Positions 26,258-35,675 of a stretch of 64,000 nucleotides of DNA are shown here, piece by piece (the stretch's first letter is position 1; each line of letters starts with the position of its first letter). Both the position numbers and the translations under genes were made by a program. The notes beneath the pieces are model-generated. The model did no database searches and was not told where the DNA came from. It saw nothing but the letters and a program-made list of their open reading frames with translations. This DNA is from Streptococcus cuniculi (GTDB taxonomy: Bacteria > Bacillota > Bacilli > Lactobacillales > Streptococcaceae): NCBI RefSeq assembly GCF_001921845.1, contig NZ_MSJM01000005.1, forward strand, positions 1 through 64,000, given 5' to 3'.

Positions 26258-28174
26258 ATGAAGAAAACAATCCGTTTAACGACCGCTCAGGCCTTGGTCA
26301 AATTTTTAAACCAGCAATATCTCTCCAGTGATGGAGAAGAAATTCCCTTTGTCAAAGGTGTCTTTCATATCTTTGGTCACGGGAATGTCTTAGGAATCGG
26401 TCAGGCTTTAGCAGAAGATCCTGGACATTTGGAAATTTATCAGGGAAAGAATGAACAAGGAATGGCACATGCTGCAATCGCTTTTGCCAAACAGAGCTTG
26501 CGCAAGCAAATTTTTGCCGTAACGACTTCTGTGGGGCCGGGTGCAGCGAACCTTGTTACGGCTGCTGGATGCGCTCTAGCGAATCATCTCCCGGTTCTCT
26601 TTTTGCCGGGAGATACCTTTGCGACACGGCAACCCGATCCTGTTCTGCAACAGATTGAACAAAAAAGTGGGATTAGTATTACAACAAATGATGCCCTACG
26701 TCCTGTTTCGCGCTATTGGGATCGCATCCATCGTCCTGAGCAATTGATGAGTGCCTTGCTCCGTGCTTTTGAAGTTTTAACAGATGCTGAATCAAGTGGG
26801 CCGGTGACCTTGGCTCTTCCTCAAGATGTTGGAGGAGAAGCCTATGATTTTCCGGTGGAATTTTTTGAGAAACGTGTGCATTATCTAGATCGGCGCGCAG
26901 CTACAGATCGCGAAGTTGCTCAGGCTGTAGAGCTCATTCAGAGCAGTCGTTATCCAGTCCTCGTAGTTGGAGGCGGTGCGCATTATTCAGGGGCTGGAAG
27001 CATCCTTGAGAGGCTTGCTACACAGCACCAGATTCCGATTGTAGAAACGCAGGCTGGGAAGGGGACAGTAGTTGCTCACTTTTCGCTAAACTTAGGAGGA
27101 GTGGGAGTTACTGGAAATGCAGCTGCTAATGAGGTGATGAAAAAGGCTGATTTGATTATTGGTGTTGGAACACGGTATTCGGATTTTACCACCTCATCAA
27201 AGACAGGTTTTGCTATTAGTCGTGCCCGCTTTTTAAATATCAATGTATCCCGTCAACATGCCTATAAGCTAGATGGGGTGTCCATCGTGGCAGATGCAAA
27301 GAGGGCCTTGGAGCAAATTACGGCTAGTCTTGCTACGGACTATCAAACGGCTTATGGAGAAGAAATAGCGCAGATTCAACAATCGTGGCAAGAAGAGAGA
27401 AAGCGGCTATCACAGACCACCTTTGATACAACAGATTATCAGCCAGAAATTGCAGGCCACTTTACGCCCGAACATCTAGCTGACTATGTTGCAGCTTTGG
27501 GCACCACTTTGACACAAACTAGTGCTGTCTTAACCATCAATGAGTCGATTTCGAAAGATAGCATTATTGTAGGAGCAGCAGGATCATTGCCAGGGGATCT
27601 ACAGCGTTTGTGGGAAGCAAGAGATGTGAACACTTACCATATGGAATACGGTTATTCGACAATGGGATATGAAATTGCAGGTGCTTATGGGGCAAAAATA
27701 GCTGCTCCAGACCAAGAAGTTTATGCATTTGTAGGCGATGGTAGTTTTCACATGCTCCATTCAGAGTTGTTATCTAGTGTGCAATATAGCAAGAAGATTA
27801 CGATTCTCTTGTTTGACAATGCTGGTTTTGGTTGTATCAATAATTTACAAATGGGAAGCGGAATGCCATCTTTTGGAACAGAATTTATTGATGTCAACCA
27901 GCAGTTGATGACGGTTGATTTTGCTCAATTAGCCCAGGCTTATGGCGCAGTAGGTTATACTGTCGGTAGCGCTGAAGAATTGAAAATAGCATTGAAAGAG
28001 GCACAGCAGCAAACCAAGACTAGCTTGATCCATATTAAAGTGCTGCCTAAAACAATGACAGGTAATTATCTATCATGGTGGAATACAGGCCTTGCTCAAG
28101 TTACCCGAGACGATCAAAGTCAAGCTGCCTTGGAAGAAAAGGCGGAAAAATTGGCAGCCGCTTTGCGATATTAG
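26258..28174 (+). CDS. iolD: 3D-(3,5/4)-trihydroxycyclohexane-1,2-dione hydrolase (IolD)
   Basis: 638 residues, a thiamine-diphosphate enzyme of the acetolactate-synthase fold. The ThDP-activating glutamate is in YQGKNEQGMAHAAIAF and the metal site in VGDGSFHMLHSEL followed by NAGFGCINNLQ. Length and the C-terminal extension fit IolD, which opens the cyclitol ring to give 5-deoxy-glucuronate. A GGGAGGGTGACG site lies before the ATG. This is the committed ring-opening step of the predicted pathway. Confidence 0.93.
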   Translation: MKKTIRLTTAQALVKFLNQQYLSSDGEEIPFVKGVFHIFGHGNVLGIGQALAEDPGHLEIYQGKNEQGMAHAAIAFAKQSLRKQIFAVTTSVGPGAANLVTAAGCALANHLPVLFLPGDTFATRQPDPVLQQIEQKSGISITTNDALRPVSRYWDRIHRPEQLMSALLRAFEVLTDAESSGPVTLALPQDVGGEAYDFPVEFFEKRVHYLDRRAATDREVAQAVELIQSSRYPVLVVGGGAHYSGAGSILERLATQHQIPIVETQAGKGTVVAHFSLNLGGVGVTGNAAANEVMKKADLIIGVGTRYSDFTTSSKTGFAISRARFLNINVSRQHAYKLDGVSIVADAKRALEQITASLATDYQTAYGEEIAQIQQSWQEERKRLSQTTFDTTDYQPEIAGHFTPEHLADYVAALGTTLTQTSAVLTINESISKDSIIVGAAGSLPGDLQRLWEARDVNTYHMEYGYSTMGYEIAGAYGAKIAAPDQEVYAFVGDGSFHMLHSELLSSVQYSKKITILLFDNAGFGCINNLQMGSGMPSFGTEFIDVNQQLMTVDFAQLAQAYGAVGYTVGSAEELKIALKEAQQQTKTSLIHIKVLPKTMTGNYLSWWNTGLAQVTRDDQSQAALEEKAEKLAAALRY

Positions 28175-28195
28175 AAATAGATGCTTGGAGAAAAT

Positions 28196-29347
28196 ATGAA
28201 ACGACTATATTTACCACAAGAAATAATTTATGGACAAGATGCGATTAAAAGTGCGTGTGATAGTATTGTAGGATATGGAAACAGCTTTTTGATTATTACA
28301 GATGAAACCATGCTGAAGTTGGGCCTAGTAGATAAACTAACGCAGACATTAGAGGGGAGCTGGACAATCTTTTCAGGAGTGACCAGTGAGCCGACTGATG
28401 CGATTGTTAATCAAGTTCTAACACTCATGCATGGCCAAGAACAGCCGATTGAAGCTCTTATCGCACTAGGGGGCGGTAGTTGTATTGATACAGCTAAGGC
28501 AGCCTCTGTCATGTATCGGAATGGCTACTCGACGATTCCTGCTTTAGCTAGTGCCAAGGAGTTCAAGGTCTCGCCTTTACCAGTCATTGCTATTCCAACA
28601 ACAGCTGGCACAGGATCTGAGGCAACAGATGTCACCGTTATTACAGATACGCAACAACAGATTAAATACATGATGAAAGACAAGAATTTCTTGCCAAAAG
28701 TTGCAATTATCGATCCCTTAATGACTCAGTCCAGCCCGCCATCTATTACAGCTGCGACAGGTCTAGATGCTCTTTGTCATGCTGTTGAGAGTTACATTTC
28801 AAGAAAAGCTCATGCCTTGACGCAGGAATTATCCTTATCGGCAGTAAAAGCGATTATGCACCATATTGTGACGGCCTATCAAGATGGAGATCACTTAGCG
28901 GCAAGAGAAGAGATGGCCTTGGCTGCTTTGAAAGCAGGGATTGCTTTTTCAAATGCCTCCGTCACATTGATTCATGGGATGTCACGTCCAATCGGAGCTC
29001 TATTCCATATTCCACATGGTTTTTCAAATGCAATCCTTATGCATGAAGTATTGGCCTACTCTAAGCCTGCGATTATACAGCAATTAGCTGAGTTGACCCA
29101 AGCTGTTTACCCTGCGTTTACGGGTACAGATGAGGAGAAAGCCACTTATTTCTTACAACAATTGGAAGACATTTGTCAGATTCTTTCTATACCGACCTAT
29201 AGTGACTTCGGAGTGACAAAAGAGCAATTTACAGCATCTCTCGATAAAATGTGTGAGGATGCTTTTGCGAGTGGCAGTCCAGCCAATAATCCAATTGTAC
29301 CAACCAAGGACGAAATGAAAGCTATTTATCTACGTAGTTGGAAGTAA
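28196..29347 (+). CDS. Iron-type (group III) alcohol dehydrogenase
   Basis: 383 residues. The NAD-binding GGGSCIDTAKAA and PTTAGTGSEAT loops and metal ligands (TGLDALCHAVES; SRPIGALFHIPHGFSNA) are all present. It interconverts an alcohol and an aldehyde. In this setting it could reduce malonic semialdehyde, the product of the last inositol step, to 3-hydroxypropionate and recycle NADH; that is inference. The ATG at 28196 behind TTGGAG is preferred to one five codons upstream. Confidence 0.92.
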   Translation: MKRLYLPQEIIYGQDAIKSACDSIVGYGNSFLIITDETMLKLGLVDKLTQTLEGSWTIFSGVTSEPTDAIVNQVLTLMHGQEQPIEALIALGGGSCIDTAKAASVMYRNGYSTIPALASAKEFKVSPLPVIAIPTTAGTGSEATDVTVITDTQQQIKYMMKDKNFLPKVAIIDPLMTQSSPPSITAATGLDALCHAVESYISRKAHALTQELSLSAVKAIMHHIVTAYQDGDHLAAREEMALAALKAGIAFSNASVTLIHGMSRPIGALFHIPHGFSNAILMHEVLAYSKPAIIQQLAELTQAVYPAFTGTDEEKATYFLQQLEDICQILSIPTYSDFGVTKEQFTASLDKMCEDAFASGSPANNPIVPTKDEMKAIYLRSWK

Positions 29348-29357
29348 GGGGTGCCAG

Positions 29358-30137
29358 ATGATTACCGTTGCGACATATAATATAAAAAATGCCCAGCCAG
29401 TAGCAAGAAAAGAACATAATTGGCCCTATCGAAAAGAGGCTATCCTAGAGATGATTTGCTCTCGAAACTGGGACATTGTAGGATTGCAGGAGGTCACAGA
29501 AGAGCAATGGCAAACCATTGCCCAGCTTGAAGACTTTGAACAGCTAGGCACGATTCGTGACACAGAAGAGTATGGAGAATACAATCCGATTTTATTTCGT
29601 AAAGCCAAATACAAGTGTTTGGAGAGCGATACGTTCTGGCTTTCGCCAACACCTCAGAAAATGTCAAAAGCGGATAGCTGGAAGGCAGCCTGTTTTAGGA
29701 TTGCCACTTGGTCAGTTCTAAAGGATAAAATCTCAGGAAAAGAAATCTTAGTCATCAACACCCATTTTGATCATATGAGCTGTCTAGCTAGACAAGAATC
29801 TGCTAAGCAGCTACTTGCATTTGTTAAAGCGCAACCGTATCAAGAGGTGATTTTGATGGGTGATTTGAATGCAGAACCAGATGAACCATTTTATCCCATC
29901 TTGTGTCAACTGTTTACAGATGTCAGCGTAGCTGCAACCTCTTGTTTGGGTCCCAAGGGGAGCTTTATAGACGAGGATTTCCCAGAAGAAATTGAAGGGA
30001 AAATCTTGCAAAAGATTGACTACATCTTCGTTTCAGGTCAATTCGCCATTCAATGTGTAGAGATTGTAGCAGAAAGGAAAGGAGACGCTTATCCATCCGA
30101 CCATCTGCCCTTAGAATGTCAGTTAATCGACTCGTAA
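29358..30137 (+). CDS. Endonuclease/exonuclease/phosphatase-fold hydrolase
   Basis: 259 residues. Motifs of the DNase I-like fold: ATYNIKNA, VGLQEVT (metal Glu), INTHFDH, MGDLNAEPDEP and YPSDHLPLECQ. The fold includes phosphodiesterases, sphingomyelinases and inositol polyphosphate phosphatases. There is no signal peptide. It ends the operon. With iol genes upstream, action on a phosphorylated cyclitol or a phosphodiester-linked mannoside is attractive but unproved. Confidence 0.9.
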   Translation: MITVATYNIKNAQPVARKEHNWPYRKEAILEMICSRNWDIVGLQEVTEEQWQTIAQLEDFEQLGTIRDTEEYGEYNPILFRKAKYKCLESDTFWLSPTPQKMSKADSWKAACFRIATWSVLKDKISGKEILVINTHFDHMSCLARQESAKQLLAFVKAQPYQEVILMGDLNAEPDEPFYPILCQLFTDVSVAATSCLGPKGSFIDEDFPEEIEGKILQKIDYIFVSGQFAIQCVEIVAERKGDAYPSDHLPLECQLIDS

Positions 30138-30157
30138 ATAGTTCAAATCAGAAGAGA

Positions 30158-30188
30158 ACGGAAAGTGTCTAGGATGCTTTCCGTATTT
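30158..30188 (+). terminator. Probable terminator of the mannosidase/iol operon
   Basis: Arms ACGGAAAG (30158-30165) and CTTTCCGT (30177-30184) with an 11-nt loop and a short T-rich tail. Confidence 0.6.
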
Positions 30189-30327
30189 CTCTGCCTTTAA
30201 ATTTCTGTTTTCACCCCAAAAACCAACTATTTCGCTCGTTTTTTGATATAATAGGGGCAAGTATACTCGGTGAAATAGTCGTTAGCAGCTAGTTTCTGAA
30301 AGAGTAGGAAGCGAAAAAGGAGCAGAT

Positions 30328-31203
30328 TTGCAAGGTATTATCATGAAAGCTCTTGCTGGATTCTATTATGTAGAGTCAGAGGGGCAAATCTATCAGACGC
30401 GTGCGCGCGGTCATTTTCGGAAAAAAGGCCAGACACCTTACGTAGGAGATATTGTGGATTTTTCAGCAGAGGAGCAGTCCGAGGGCTATATCCTCAAGAT
30501 TCATGAGCGGAAAAACAGCTTGGTGCGGCCACCGATTGTCAATATCGATCAGGCGGTAGTCATCATGTCGGCCAAGGAGCCTGACTTTAATGCCAATCTC
30601 TTGGATCGCTTTTTGGTCTTATTAGAGCAGAAAGAGATGACGCCGATTATCTATATTTCAAAGCTGGATTTGCTGGAAAATCAGGACGAACTGGATGCTT
30701 ACCGTGCCATCTATGAGAAGATAGGCTATCATTTTGTCTATACCTTGGAGGAATTAACGTCTCTTTTGAAAGACAAGGTGACGGTATTTATGGGGCAGAC
30801 AGGTGTTGGAAAATCAACCCTGCTCAATCGCATCGCCCCAGAATTGCACTTGGAAACGGGAGCCATTTCAGATAGTCTAGGACGCGGTCGCCATACGACG
30901 CGTGCGGTCAGCTTCTACAATGTCTATGGTGGAAAAATTGCGGACACTCCAGGATTTTCATCGCTCGATTACGAAGTGAAAGAAGCAGAAGCCCTCACGG
31001 ATTGTTTCCCTGAAATTGCCAGAGAAAGCCAGTCGTGCAAGTTTCGGACCTGTACCCACACGCACGAGCCAGATTGTGCAGTCAAACCTGCTGTGGAAGA
31101 CCAAGAAATTTCCCAAAGCCGTTATGACAATTACGTGCAGTTTTTGACTGAAATTCAGAACGTGCGTGAAACCTATAAAAAAGTAAGCAAAAAAATAAAA
31201 TAG
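30328..31203 (+). CDS. rsgA: Small ribosomal subunit biogenesis GTPase RsgA
   Basis: 291 residues. N-terminal OB fold, a circularly permuted GTPase (ISKLDLL, then [14 protein letters not shown], then DTPGFSS) and a C-terminal zinc-binding cluster ([14 protein letters not shown]). It checks late 30S maturation. TTG at 30328 behind AAGGAG gives the usual [17 protein letters not shown] opening. A TATAAT at 30247-30252 is its likely -10. It starts the rsgA-rpe-thiN-rmuC-yhaM operon. Confidence 0.96.
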   Translation: MQGIIMKALAGFYYVESEGQIYQTRARGHFRKKGQTPYVGDIVDFSAEEQSEGYILKIHERKNSLVRPPIVNIDQAVVIMSAKEPDFNANLLDRFLVLLEQKEMTPIIYISKLDLLENQDELDAYRAIYEKIGYHFVYTLEELTSLLKDKVTVFMGQTGVGKSTLLNRIAPELHLETGAISDSLGRGRHTTRAVSFYNVYGGKIADTPGFSSLDYEVKEAEALTDCFPEIARESQSCKFRTCTHTHEPDCAVKPAVEDQEISQSRYDNYVQFLTEIQNVRETYKKVSKKIK

Positions 31204-31218
31204 AAAGTTGGAATTCCT

Positions 31219-31878
31219 ATGTCACATTATAAAATTGCCCCTTCCATCCTCGCTGCGGATTATGCGAATTTTGAAGCAGAGTTGAAACGCTTAGAAGCAA
31301 CAGGTGTTGACTACATTCATATTGACATCATGGACGGACATTTTGTACCGAATATTACGTTTGGTGCAGATGTGGTAGCTGCGATGCGCCCGCATAGCAA
31401 GTTGGTCTTTGATTGCCATTTGATGGTGTCGAATCCCGAGCAGCATATTGAAAATTTTGCCCGTGCAGGTGCCGATATTGTGACCATTCATGCCGAAGCA
31501 ACCAAGCATCTTCATGGGGCTTTACAAAAAATTCGCGCCGCAGGAATGAAAGTGGGTGTTGTGATTAACCCTGGGACACCGCTTGTTGTGATTGAGCCTG
31601 TGCTAACTCTGGTGGACCAAGTGCTCTTGATGACCGTCAATCCAGGTTTTGGTGGGCAAGCCTACATTCCAGAAGTAGCAGAAAAGATTGCGGCTTTAGC
31701 CCAGCTTCGTGAGGCAAAAGGCTTGTCCTTTGACATTGAAGTAGACGGCGGAATTGATAACAAGACGATTTTATCTGCCAAGGAAGCAGGGGCAAATGTC
31801 TTTGTGGCAGGTTCTTACCTGTTTAAGGGAGACTTGCAGGCTAATGTCAATACCTTGAAAGCGGCTCTCCATGACTAA
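31219..31878 (+). CDS. rpe: Ribulose-phosphate 3-epimerase
   Basis: 219 residues, TIM barrel. HIDIMDGHFVPNITFG, HLMVSNPEQ and VNPGFGGQ are the family metal and phosphate sites. It interconverts ribulose-5-phosphate and xylulose-5-phosphate in the pentose phosphate pathway. Its end overlaps thiN by 8 bp. Confidence 0.97.
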   Translation: MSHYKIAPSILAADYANFEAELKRLEATGVDYIHIDIMDGHFVPNITFGADVVAAMRPHSKLVFDCHLMVSNPEQHIENFARAGADIVTIHAEATKHLHGALQKIRAAGMKVGVVINPGTPLVVIEPVLTLVDQVLLMTVNPGFGGQAYIPEVAEKIAALAQLREAKGLSFDIEVDGGIDNKTILSAKEAGANVFVAGSYLFKGDLQANVNTLKAALHD

Positions 31879-32503
31879 GATTGCCTTGATTGCAGGTGGC
31901 GACATAGACGGGATTTCATCGTCCTACGACCTTTATGTAGGGGTTGATCGGGGGTCGCTCTATCTTCTTGAGCATGACCTGCCTCTTGATATGGCTATCG
32001 GTGATTTTGACTCGGTCACAGCGAGCGAACGGCAGCGGATTGCCCAAGCTGCGGCTGTCTTTGTAGAGGCGCCAGCTGAAAAAGATGATACGGATTTGGA
32101 GCTGGCCTTAAAAGCGGTTTTTGCTCGCTATCCAAGTGCCATGGTCACGGTTTATGGGGCCTTTGGTGGGCGTTTGGACCACATGATGAGCAATTTGTTT
32201 CTAGCGAGTGAGCCTGATTTGGCGCCTTATATGCGGCAGATTGAGCTGGTTGATGCGTGGAATATTGTGCGCTTTTACCCTGCGGGGCTACATCAGATTT
32301 CACCGATAGAGGGGATGACCTACGTCTCCTTTATGCCGGCAGATGAGAGTCGCTTGACGATTGCTCATGCCAAGTACCCGCTGAATGAAAGCAATTATTT
32401 TTTCAAAAAATGTTATAGCAGTAATGAATTTATCGGAAAAGAAATCGAATGTATTATAGATAAGGGCTACATGGTGCTTATCTATAGTCGCGATAGGAGG
32501 TAA
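31871..32503 (+). CDS. thiN: Thiamine pyrophosphokinase
   Basis: 210 residues. Substrate and metal motifs DRGSLYLLEHDL, IGDFDSVT and EKDDTDLELAL are visible. It makes thiamine diphosphate, the cofactor needed by IolD and others, from thiamine. The usual streptococcal position after rpe. Confidence 0.95.
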   Translation: MTKIALIAGGDIDGISSSYDLYVGVDRGSLYLLEHDLPLDMAIGDFDSVTASERQRIAQAAAVFVEAPAEKDDTDLELALKAVFARYPSAMVTVYGAFGGRLDHMMSNLFLASEPDLAPYMRQIELVDAWNIVRFYPAGLHQISPIEGMTYVSFMPADESRLTIAHAKYPLNESNYFFKKCYSSNEFIGKEIECIIDKGYMVLIYSRDRR

Positions 32504-32504
32504 G

Positions 32505-33740
32505 ATGGCGGATATCCTAGCTTTTATCATACTAGCGGTTGCAGTTGCTAGCCTGTTTCGCCTAGAGCAGCATGCCAAGCGTCTCTACATGCAATCAGAA
32601 GATACGGCTGATCACTTGTCAGACCAGCTGACCTATCTCTTGGATCAAAAAAATCAGCAGACCTTTGCGCAACAGCAGGCCCTCCATCAGGAGATGACGG
32701 AATTACGCAGGGAGCTGTATCAACAGTTGACCGCTTTGCGGCAGGAAATCCATCACCACTTGACGCAACATCGTGACGTGGCGGATCAGCGCTTGCAGGC
32801 CATTCAAGATTCCAATGAAAAACGGCTGGAAGAAATGCGCCAGACGGTGGAAGAAAAGCTGGAGCAGACCTTGCAGACGCGCTTACAGGCCTCTTTTGAA
32901 ACTGTGTCCAAGCAATTGGAATCAGTCAACCGTGGTCTAGGAGAAATGCAGACGGTGGCGCGTGATGTCGGAGCCCTCAATAAAATTCTCTCCAATACCA
33001 AGACGCGCGGTATCATGGGGGAACTGCAACTGGGACAGATTATCGAAGATATTTTGACACCCTCCCAGTACGAGCGTGAATTTGCTACGGTGGTAGGTTC
33101 GAATGAACGGGTCGAATACGCCGTGAAATTACCCGGTCAGACCAAGGACGATTCGGTCTATCTTCCGATTGACTCCAAGTTTCCGCTAGCGGATTATTAC
33201 CGTTTAGAAGAAGCCTATGAAGCAGGTGACAAGGAGCAGATTGAGCTGCACCGCAAACATCTCTTGGCTTCTGTCAAGCGCTTTGCCAAGGATATTCAGC
33301 AAAAGTATCTCAATCCTCCTGCCACGACGAATTTTGGCATTCTCTTTTTACCGACAGAAGGGCTGTATTCAGAGGTTGTGCGCAATCCGATTTTCTTTGA
33401 TGAATTACGGCGGACAGAGCACATCGTAGTGGCAGGTCCTTCGACCTTGTCTGCTCTCTTAAATTCGCTATCTGTCGGCTTTAAGACCTTGAATATCCAA
33501 CGTTCAGCTGATGATATCAGTAAGGTCTTAGGCAATGTCAAGTCGGAATTTGGCAAGTTTGGCACTGTCTTGATGAAAGCGCAGCGCCATTTACAGCATG
33601 CTTCAGGCAACCTAGATGATCTCTTGACAAGACGAACCAATGCGATTGAACGCACCTTGCGCCATATCGAATTACCAGATGATGCAGAACCGTTGAACCT
33701 ATTGAATTTCCAAGAGGAAGGGGACGAAGATGAAAATTAA
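32505..33740 (+). CDS. rmuC: DNA recombination protein RmuC
   Basis: 411 residues: an N-terminal membrane anchor (ILAFIILAVAVASLF), a long glutamine-rich coiled coil (about 30-150) and the RmuC domain (TRGIMGELQLGQIIEDIL; YLPIDSKFPLADYY), related to restriction-endonuclease folds. It limits DNA inversions at short repeats in other bacteria. The ATG follows the thiN stop by one base and a GGAGG precedes it. Confidence 0.95.
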   Translation: MADILAFIILAVAVASLFRLEQHAKRLYMQSEDTADHLSDQLTYLLDQKNQQTFAQQQALHQEMTELRRELYQQLTALRQEIHHHLTQHRDVADQRLQAIQDSNEKRLEEMRQTVEEKLEQTLQTRLQASFETVSKQLESVNRGLGEMQTVARDVGALNKILSNTKTRGIMGELQLGQIIEDILTPSQYEREFATVVGSNERVEYAVKLPGQTKDDSVYLPIDSKFPLADYYRLEEAYEAGDKEQIELHRKHLLASVKRFAKDIQQKYLNPPATTNFGILFLPTEGLYSEVVRNPIFFDELRRTEHIVVAGPSTLSALLNSLSVGFKTLNIQRSADDISKVLGNVKSEFGKFGTVLMKAQRHLQHASGNLDDLLTRRTNAIERTLRHIELPDDAEPLNLLNFQEEGDEDEN

Positions 33741-34671
33741 CCAAATGAAAAAAGATGAGCTCTTTGAAGGCTTTTATCTGATTAAGACAGCCGATGTTCG
33801 GCAAACGAGGGCTGGTAAAGATTATCTTGCCTTGACCTTCCAAGATGATACTGGAGAAATCGAAGGGAAAATCTGGGATGCCCAGCCGGGGAAAATCAAA
33901 GATTTTACAGCGGGCACCGTTGTCCACATGCAAGGACGTAGAGAAGTCTATAACAATACACCGCAGGTCAATCAGATTATCCTTAGACTGCCAAAACCGG
34001 GTGAGCCTAATAATCCCGCGGATTTTAAAGAAAAACCACCTGTTGATGTGGAAGACACACGCAAGTACCTCAACCAGATGATTTTCAAAATCGAAAATGC
34101 AGTTTGGCAACGCATTGTGCGGGCCTTATACGGCAAGTATGAGCAGGAATTTTACTCCTATCCTGCGGCCAAGACCAACCACCATGCCTTTTACTCCGGT
34201 CTGTCTTTCCATACGGCGACCATGGTACGCTTGGCGGATAAGATTGGCGATGTCTATCCACAGCTCAATAAGAGCCTGCTCTTTGCAGGGATTATGCTGC
34301 ATGATTTGGCCAAGGTGATTGAATTATCAGGGCCTGAAAATACTAACTATACTGTACGAGGCAATCTAATCGGGCACATTTCCTTGATTGATGAGGAGAT
34401 TACCAAGGTCTTGATAGAGCTTGGTATCGATGATAGCAGGGAAGAAGTGACCGTTCTGCGCCATGTCATTCTCAGCCATCACGGCTTGTTGGAATACGGC
34501 AGCCCTGTTCGGCCACAGATTATGGAAGCAGAGATTCTCCACATGATTGACAATATTGATGCGGAGATGATGATGATGCTAACTGCCTTAGACAAGATTG
34601 GACCAGGCGAGATGACGAGCCGCATTTTTGCCATGGATAATCGCTCCTTCTACAAACCGAATATTGACTAA
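33730..34671 (+). CDS. yhaM: 3'-5' exoribonuclease YhaM/CbfI
   Basis: 313 residues. N-terminal OB-fold (about 1-100), then an HD domain with HTATMVRLADKIG, LHDLAKVIE and HVILSHHGLLEYGSP that holds the metal. It trims short 3' tails of RNA. The ATG overlaps the end of rmuC. Confidence 0.95.
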   Translation: MKINQMKKDELFEGFYLIKTADVRQTRAGKDYLALTFQDDTGEIEGKIWDAQPGKIKDFTAGTVVHMQGRREVYNNTPQVNQIILRLPKPGEPNNPADFKEKPPVDVEDTRKYLNQMIFKIENAVWQRIVRALYGKYEQEFYSYPAAKTNHHAFYSGLSFHTATMVRLADKIGDVYPQLNKSLLFAGIMLHDLAKVIELSGPENTNYTVRGNLIGHISLIDEEITKVLIELGIDDSREEVTVLRHVILSHHGLLEYGSPVRPQIMEAEILHMIDNIDAEMMMMLTALDKIGPGEMTSRIFAMDNRSFYKPNID

Positions 34672-34768
34672 GGTCATGCCTCTTTTAGGCTCGGTGCATG
34701 AGCGTTTCTTTCTGCGAAATAGAAGGAAAATAGGATAAAAAACGAAAAAAGCGAGCTAATGGATAAAA

Positions 34769-34800
34769 AAAGTTCGTTTTTTCCTTTTTTATGGTATAAT
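34769..34800 (+). promoter_or_regulatory. purR promoter with PurBox-like operator
   Basis: TATAAT at 34795-34800. The -35 region carries AAAGTTCGTTTTT (34769-34781), whose reverse complement matches the Gram-positive PurBox AWWWCCGAACWWT at 12 of 13 positions. This suggests that PurR controls its own gene. Confidence 0.65.
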
Positions 34801-34827
34801 ATTAAAAAAGCAAAGAAGGATTCCGCT

Positions 34828-35640
34828 ATGAAATTAAGAAGAAGTGAACGAATGGTTGTCATCTCTCATTATCTCATCAACCATCCCTATGAATTAACTA
34901 GCTTAAATATGTTTGCAGAGAAGTATAGCTCTGCTAAATCGTCGATTTCAGAGGATATTGCCATTATCAAAAAAGCCTTTGAAGAAAGCGCCATTGGTCA
35001 GATTGAGACCATTACAGGAGCGAGTGGTGGCGTGGTCTTTATCCCTTCGATTTCGGACGAGGAATCCCTAGCCATCGCCGAAGAATTGCGCAGTCAGATG
35101 GCAGAAAGTAGCCGTATCTTGCCAGGTGGCTACATCTATTCTTCTGATTTGCTGTCAACCCCTCATACCTTGAAAAATGTCGGGCGCATCATTGCCAACA
35201 GCTTCAAGGACGAGCAGATTGACGCGGTCATGACGGTTGCAACCAAGGGGGTGCCCTTGGCTAATGCAGTGGCCAATGTTCTCAACGTTCCCTTTGTCAT
35301 TGTGCGCCGTGATTTGAAAATCACCGAAGGTTCAACTGTCTCTGTCAACTATGTGTCTGGCTCTAGCGACCGAATTGAAAAAATGTTCCTCTCAAAACGC
35401 AGTCTCAAGGCAGGTAGCCGTGTGCTGATTGTCGATGACTTCTTGAAAAATGGTGGAACCATTAACGGGATGATTAGCCTCTTGTCAGAATTTGACAGTA
35501 GCCTAGCAGGTGTGGCCGTCTTTGCGGAAAATCAAAAAGGTGCCCGCAATGTAGCCAACTACAAATCGCTGCTAGCCGTTACCAACATTGACGTCAAAGA
35601 AAACAAGGTGGATGTCGAGTTGGGCAATATTTTTAAATAG
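34828..35640 (+). CDS. purR: Purine operon regulator PurR
   Basis: 270 residues. N-terminal winged helix (RRSERMVVISHYLINHPYEL) and a C-terminal phosphoribosyltransferase-like domain with the PRPP loop RVLIVDDFLKNGGTI. PRPP binding sets activity on purine genes. I chose the ATG at 34828 (AAGAAGG upstream) because earlier in-frame codons cross the promoter. Confidence 0.95.
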   Translation: MKLRRSERMVVISHYLINHPYELTSLNMFAEKYSSAKSSISEDIAIIKKAFEESAIGQIETITGASGGVVFIPSISDEESLAIAEELRSQMAESSRILPGGYIYSSDLLSTPHTLKNVGRIIANSFKDEQIDAVMTVATKGVPLANAVANVLNVPFVIVRRDLKITEGSTVSVNYVSGSSDRIEKMFLSKRSLKAGSRVLIVDDFLKNGGTINGMISLLSEFDSSLAGVAVFAENQKGARNVANYKSLLAVTNIDVKENKVDVELGNIFK

Positions 35641-35651
35641 GATACGAACAA

Positions 35652-35675
35652 AAGCCCTGTCATGCGACAGGGCTT
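35652..35675 (+). terminator. purR terminator hairpin, first copy
   Basis: Perfect 10-bp arms AAGCCCTGTC/GACAGGGCTT around ATGC. The same 24 bases recur at 35937-35960. The tail here is CAGAATG, not a T run, so this copy may be a weakened terminator, interrupted by the element that follows. Confidence 0.7.
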
